Positions 60,400-64,000 of a stretch of DNA of 64,000 bases are shown here, one piece after another; positions within the stretch are counted from its first letter, which is position 1; every line of letters starts with the position of its first letter. A program made the translations under genes and the position numbers. Source of the stretch: an uncultured Oscillospiraceae bacterium. GTDB lineage: Bacteria; Bacillota; Clostridia; Oscillospirales; Ruminococcaceae. The stretch spans positions 1-64,000 of the forward strand of contig CAKSKG010000005.1 of assembly GCA_934464775.1 (NCBI GenBank), written 5' to 3'. The notes under the pieces are model-generated. The model made no database searches, was not told the DNA's origin, and saw only the letters and a program-made list of their open reading frames with translations.

Positions 60400-62781
60400 T
60401 TACTTTGCGGAAGCCATATTCATTCTTTCCTCCGCAAGCTTCTTTTCCGTCTTTTCCAGCTGTTCACGGTCGGGCTTGTGCATGATGTCATACATCTTGA
60501 CGAATTCAAGAGCAGCTTCCTCGTCCATGGGCTTGCTCATAAGGAATCCCTGAATGTAATCGCATTTCATATTCACGATCGAATTATACTGTGCGATAGT
60601 TTCAACGCCCTCCGCAACGGTCTTTATTCCAAGTCCGTGCACCATGTCAACGATGCTTCCCGTGATAGCATAATCCTTGCCCCTGCGGTCTATCTCGTCA
60701 ACAAAGGATTTATCCACCTTCAGGCACTTTATCGGGAAGTTTTTCAGATAATTCAGCGAAGAATAGCCCGTTCCGAAATCGTCCAGCGCAAGCGCTATTC
60801 CAAGACTGTTTATCTCCTCGATAACATTGTCGCCCCGCTCCATGAAATCTATCAGAGAGCTTTCGGTTATCTCCACCTGAACATTTGCCGTGTTGACCTT
60901 GGTAATGTCAAGCACCCTGCGGACGTGCTCCATATAATCATGCTTGCGCATCTGGATAGGCGAAACGTTTATGGACATTATGATATCCTTGTTGTATTCA
61001 TTCACACGCTTTAAGAAGCGGCAGCCCGTCTCAAATATCCATGCGCCGATATTGACGATATCGCCCGTTTCCTCGGCTATCTGCACAAAATGGGAGGGCG
61101 GAACATATCCCAGCTCCTCGGATTCCCAGCGGAGAAGCACCTCAAAGCCGTGAATGCTGTTGTCGGCTGTGGAGATGATCGGCTGATAGTTAAGATAAAA
61201 CTCGCCTTTTTCCAGCGCTTTTGTAAGATTCTGGGCGATAGCCGCCTTATTGATGACCATTTTCCTAAGCGCCGTGCTGTAATAGCTAAGTCTGTTCTTT
61301 CCTCTTTCCTTTGCTCTGCTAAGTGCAATATCCGCATTTCTCAGCAGTGCATCTGGAGTCTGCGCATCATCGGGATAGATAGCAACGCCCTCGGAGCATT
61401 TTACATAAAGCTTTGATGTATACACCTCAACAGGCTTTACAAGCTGTGCTGACATTTCCTGCGCAAGACGGTCAACTATTGAGCTGTCGTCCTTTATCTC
61501 GATAAGTGCAACGAACATATCAGAGCTGAAACGGTATATTCTGGAATACACGCTTTTCAGTCTCTGGGCAAATACTTTCAGCACCTCATCGCCGTATTTA
61601 TGACCGAGAGTTTCGTTTATCCAGCGGAAATTGTCAATATCAATGAATGCCAGTGCAAACTGGGGCTGGGAATAATCACGAGAAACGATAAGATCGTCGA
61701 TAGCCTCATACATCTTCACACGGTTTTTCAGTCCCGTCAGCGTATCAAGGTTCACATAATCGTCGATTATGGCATTTTTATCCTGCAAGCTCTGCGCCAT
61801 ATCATCGACCGAACGTGCAATGAGCGCTATTTCATTCCCTCCGTCCGAATTGATGCGGAAGTTATAGTTTCCCGCAGATATTTCCGCAATGGAACGTGAT
61901 ATTGCGGGAATAGTTCTGCATTCCCTGCGAACAACGTTCAAAATAGCGATTATCTGAAGCAGCACAAGGCAGCCCAGCAGCACCATTTCATTCACAAACG
62001 ACTCAAGAACATTCTTTCCGAACTTGCTGCTGTCAAGGCTGACATAGATCTTCCATGCACATTCGGGAACCTCGCCGCTGCGGCAAATGACGCTGACATT
62101 CCCCGCCCCCTCTTCGGGAACGGCTGCTCCGTCGGGATACACCACATTTCCCGAATCATCGGTTATGGTAAGGCGGCAGCCGTCAGCGGGAACATATTGG
62201 TCGAAATCAGCGCAGAATGTATCATAATCCAGCTCAATACCCGTAAAGCCCAGAAGATTATCATTCTCAAAAACAGGGCTTATCAGCATGATACACTCGC
62301 TGCCGCCGAAAAGACCCTGTGCCGAACGTATCATACTTATTTCTTTTCCGCCGCCCGTATAATAAGTATACCACTGATAGGACGCCAGTCTGGCAAAGCC
62401 TGTATCCTTTGATGAAATATACCTGCTGTCCGACTCACGGATATACCATATACGGTCATCGCTCTCGGCGAAAAATTTTTCAGCGTTTTCGATAACGCCG
62501 CTTTCATCATCACCGCCCATGAACCAATCCGACACGGAGCTCATTGCGGAAGCGCTTCTTGCCTTCGTATAATAAGGCTCCATATACTCCGAAAACACGA
62601 ACACCGAAGTATCGAGAGCCGAACCAACTGCCATACGTTCACATTTCTCGGTATCGACCTTTATAAAAAAATATTTCACCAAAGAAAAGCATAATACCAG
62701 CACAACATTGAATACAATCAACAGCAGAGAGAGCTTTGTTGAAAAATTTGCCCCTATCCTGTTTTTCAGCCTATCCGACAT
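60400..62781 (-). CDS. Membrane GGDEF(degenerate)-EAL cyclic-di-GMP phosphodiesterase
   Basis: The 793-residue protein has an N-terminal helix, an extracytoplasmic Cache-like sensor (SPVFENDNLLGFTGIELDYD), a second helix near residue 270, HAMP, a GGDEF domain whose signature is SSDMF and so should not make cyclic-di-GMP, and an EAL domain with EVLLRW, NVSPIQM, EITES, LDDFGTGYSSL, DKSF and EGVET, which looks active. It should hydrolyse cyclic-di-GMP in response to an external signal. A promoter (TTGCCA 62938-62943, TATAAT 62915-62920, minus) gives a leader of over 100 nt. Confidence 0.93.
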   Translation of the reverse strand: MSDRLKNRIGANFSTKLSLLLIVFNVVLVLCFSLVKYFFIKVDTEKCERMAVGSALDTSVFVFSEYMEPYYTKARSASAMSSVSDWFMGGDDESGVIENAEKFFAESDDRIWYIRESDSRYISSKDTGFARLASYQWYTYYTGGGKEISMIRSAQGLFGGSECIMLISPVFENDNLLGFTGIELDYDTFCADFDQYVPADGCRLTITDDSGNVVYPDGAAVPEEGAGNVSVICRSGEVPECAWKIYVSLDSSKFGKNVLESFVNEMVLLGCLVLLQIIAILNVVRRECRTIPAISRSIAEISAGNYNFRINSDGGNEIALIARSVDDMAQSLQDKNAIIDDYVNLDTLTGLKNRVKMYEAIDDLIVSRDYSQPQFALAFIDIDNFRWINETLGHKYGDEVLKVFAQRLKSVYSRIYRFSSDMFVALIEIKDDSSIVDRLAQEMSAQLVKPVEVYTSKLYVKCSEGVAIYPDDAQTPDALLRNADIALSRAKERGKNRLSYYSTALRKMVINKAAIAQNLTKALEKGEFYLNYQPIISTADNSIHGFEVLLRWESEELGYVPPSHFVQIAEETGDIVNIGAWIFETGCRFLKRVNEYNKDIIMSINVSPIQMRKHDYMEHVRRVLDITKVNTANVQVEITESSLIDFMERGDNVIEEINSLGIALALDDFGTGYSSLNYLKNFPIKCLKVDKSFVDEIDRRGKDYAITGSIVDMVHGLGIKTVAEGVETIAQYNSIVNMKCDYIQGFLMSKPMDEEAALEFVKMYDIMHKPDREQLEKTEKKLAEERMNMASAK

Positions 62782-62914
62782 ATATTTTCTTCCTTTTTCA
62801 TTATCCTTATTATCAACAAAAAACTACAATTTTCAGTGATTTTTTACTGAGATAAATTTACACACATTTAAACCATATAAATAATATGTAAACATTTTGT
62901 TCTTAATAATCTTC

Positions 62915-62943
62915 ATTATATCATCATAAAAGGCATTTGGCAA
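62915..62943 (-). promoter_or_regulatory. Promoter of GGDEF-EAL gene
   Basis: On the minus strand TTGCCA (62938-62943) and TATAAT (62915-62920) are 17 nt apart. Confidence 0.65.
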
Positions 62944-63124
62944 GAGGTTTTTATGTTTTATGATACGCTTTATACAGTTATACAAATTAAAGCAATATTA
63001 TTTAGATATTTTTATAATATGAACCGTTTTTATTAATCTGACAAAAGATATAATTACTGCAATTTTCTCCGATGTGTGAATGCAAATGTGAATTGATTTT
63101 GGACATATTTGCCGACAGGTCATA

Positions 63125-63153
63125 TTGCTTTTTAAGCTTGGATATGGTATTAT
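63125..63153 (+). promoter_or_regulatory. Promoter of esterase gene
   Basis: TTGCTT (63125-63130) and TATTAT (63148-63153) are 17 nt apart. Confidence 0.6.
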
Positions 63154-63181
63154 TTAAATAAAATATCGGGAGGAAAATATC

Positions 63182-63967
63182 ATGGCACAGATAACAGTAA
63201 GCTTCTTTTCAAATTCACTTATGCGAACGGTCTCATTCAAAATGTATATCCCAAACGATCACCGTAAGGATATTCCCCGTGAGGAAACTCAATATTCCAA
63301 GCGCAGAATGAAAACTCTTCTTCTGCTTCATGGCTATACCGGCTTCGGCGAAAACTGGGTTCCTCAATATATTTCCGAAAAATATAATTTTGCAGTGGTG
63401 ATGCCCGACGGCGAAAATTCATTCTGGCTTAACGGTCTTTCCACGGGACATAAGTTCTGCACCTATGTGGGCGATGAGCTTATCCATTATCTCCGAACGA
63501 CCTTCGGGCTTGCGGACTGTGCCGAAAACACATATGTAATGGGGCTTTCCATGGGCGGCTTCGGAGCGCTGCATACAGCATTGGCATACCCCGATACATT
63601 CGGAAAGGTCTCTGCGCTTTCGTCAGCGCTTATTGTCCATGAAATTGCAGGTATGAGACCGGGCGAAAATAACGGCGTTGCGAATTATGATTATTATCAC
63701 GAGTGCTTCGGCGATCTCGATACCGTTGAGGAAAGTGATTCAAACCCCGAAACGCTTGTAAAGCGCCTGAAAGACAATAATGAAAATATCCCCGAAATAT
63801 TCATGGCTTGCGGCACCGAGGATTTCCTGCTGGAAAACAACCGTACATTCCATTCATTTCTCGACAGCATCGGCGTAAAGCATATATATCTTGAAAGCAC
63901 CGGAAGCCATGATATGACATTCTGGAATGAATATGCGCTGAAATTTTCTCAAATGATGTTTGAATAA
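63182..63967 (+). CDS. Alpha/beta-hydrolase esterase (CE1 / EstA-like)
   Basis: The 261-residue cytoplasmic-looking protein belongs to the putative esterase family that includes tributyrin esterases and CE1 acetyl/feruloyl esterases. It has LLLLHGYTGFGENW (oxyanion region), nucleophile Ser123 in GLSMGGFGAL, an acidic residue in CGTEDF and His243 in GSHDMTFW. No signal peptide is present, so it probably acts inside the cell on short acyl esters or imported oligosaccharide esters. It starts after GGGAGG and is followed by the window end. Confidence 0.9.
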   Translation: MAQITVSFFSNSLMRTVSFKMYIPNDHRKDIPREETQYSKRRMKTLLLLHGYTGFGENWVPQYISEKYNFAVVMPDGENSFWLNGLSTGHKFCTYVGDELIHYLRTTFGLADCAENTYVMGLSMGGFGALHTALAYPDTFGKVSALSSALIVHEIAGMRPGENNGVANYDYYHECFGDLDTVEESDSNPETLVKRLKDNNENIPEIFMACGTEDFLLENNRTFHSFLDSIGVKHIYLESTGSHDMTFWNEYALKFSQMMFE

Positions 63968-64000
63968 AAAATGCCTTTAGACACCGTATTGCAAGCGACC

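Larger units (their letters stand above)
62782..63181. other. AT-rich intergenic region with divergent promoters
   Basis: Apart from the promoter for the GGDEF-EAL gene (minus, 62915-62943) and that of the esterase (plus, 63125-63153), I see no gene, repeat or strong hairpin in these 400 nt. Confidence 0.6.

Overview
The window looks like a piece of a sporulating, anaerobic, cellulose-degrading Firmicute close to Ruminococcus (Oscillospiraceae). This is inferred from two GH5 cellulase-type glycosidases, a gerA-type germination operon plus a BofA-like gene, two T-box leaders, a TPP riboswitch ahead of thiT, a 2-hydroxyacyl-CoA-dehydratase-type activase, and AAAGGAGG-type ribosome binding sites with frequent GTG and TTG starts. 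No plasmid, phage or rRNA genes are visible.

Layout. 1-747: leader-proximal end of a CRISPR array that continues past the left edge, with its promoter on the minus strand next to ahcY. 1053-5704: ahcY, a small membrane protein, a peptide deformylase homologue, then a T-box-controlled cysE-cysS unit. 5887-10636: secreted GH5 glucanase with a chemoreceptor, then citrate synthase. 10836-15280 (minus): a TetM-like GTPase fused to a Rae1/YacP nuclease domain, a GH5 lipoprotein and a YfcE phosphodiesterase. 15446-16978: four small genes ending in bofA. 17059-25124: a ZinT-like lipoprotein with two candidate operators, T-box plus tyrS, hemW, a methyltransferase, RNase Z, and a PocR-domain chemoreceptor with a YjfB-like protein. 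25121-34688 (minus): a probable six-gene unit (activase, aroK and unknowns), then ftsZ and ftsQ. 35214-39278: rlmB and a very large degenerate P-type ATPase. 39350-45442 (minus): tandem NSS transporters, a hybrid histidine kinase and its adjacent binding protein. 45868-49336: a chemoreceptor and a decayed aldo/keto reductase/RibD-C pair behind a MerR-type promoter. 49381-56855: TPP riboswitch-thiT, a catalytically dead SipW-like membrane protein, a MATE pump with a structured leader, and gerA-gerB-gerC. 57100-57728: three tRNA-Gln genes around an internally deleted GNAT gene. 57847-63967: an HTH protein with a cysteine-ladder beta-helix, a second MATE pump, a GGDEF(degenerate)-EAL protein and an esterase.

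Three families of dispersed repeats occur here, each as two copies in opposite orientation. Two of the families (174 bp and 163 bp, with terminal inverted repeats) share a hairpin core whose stems differ by compensatory base-pair changes. The strongest candidates for undescribed biology are the pseudo-P-type ATPase after rlmB, the GTPase-Rae1 fusion, the HTH/cysteine-ladder protein, and the covarying repeat hairpin. All assignments come from reading the sequence and from family knowledge; no database search was run.
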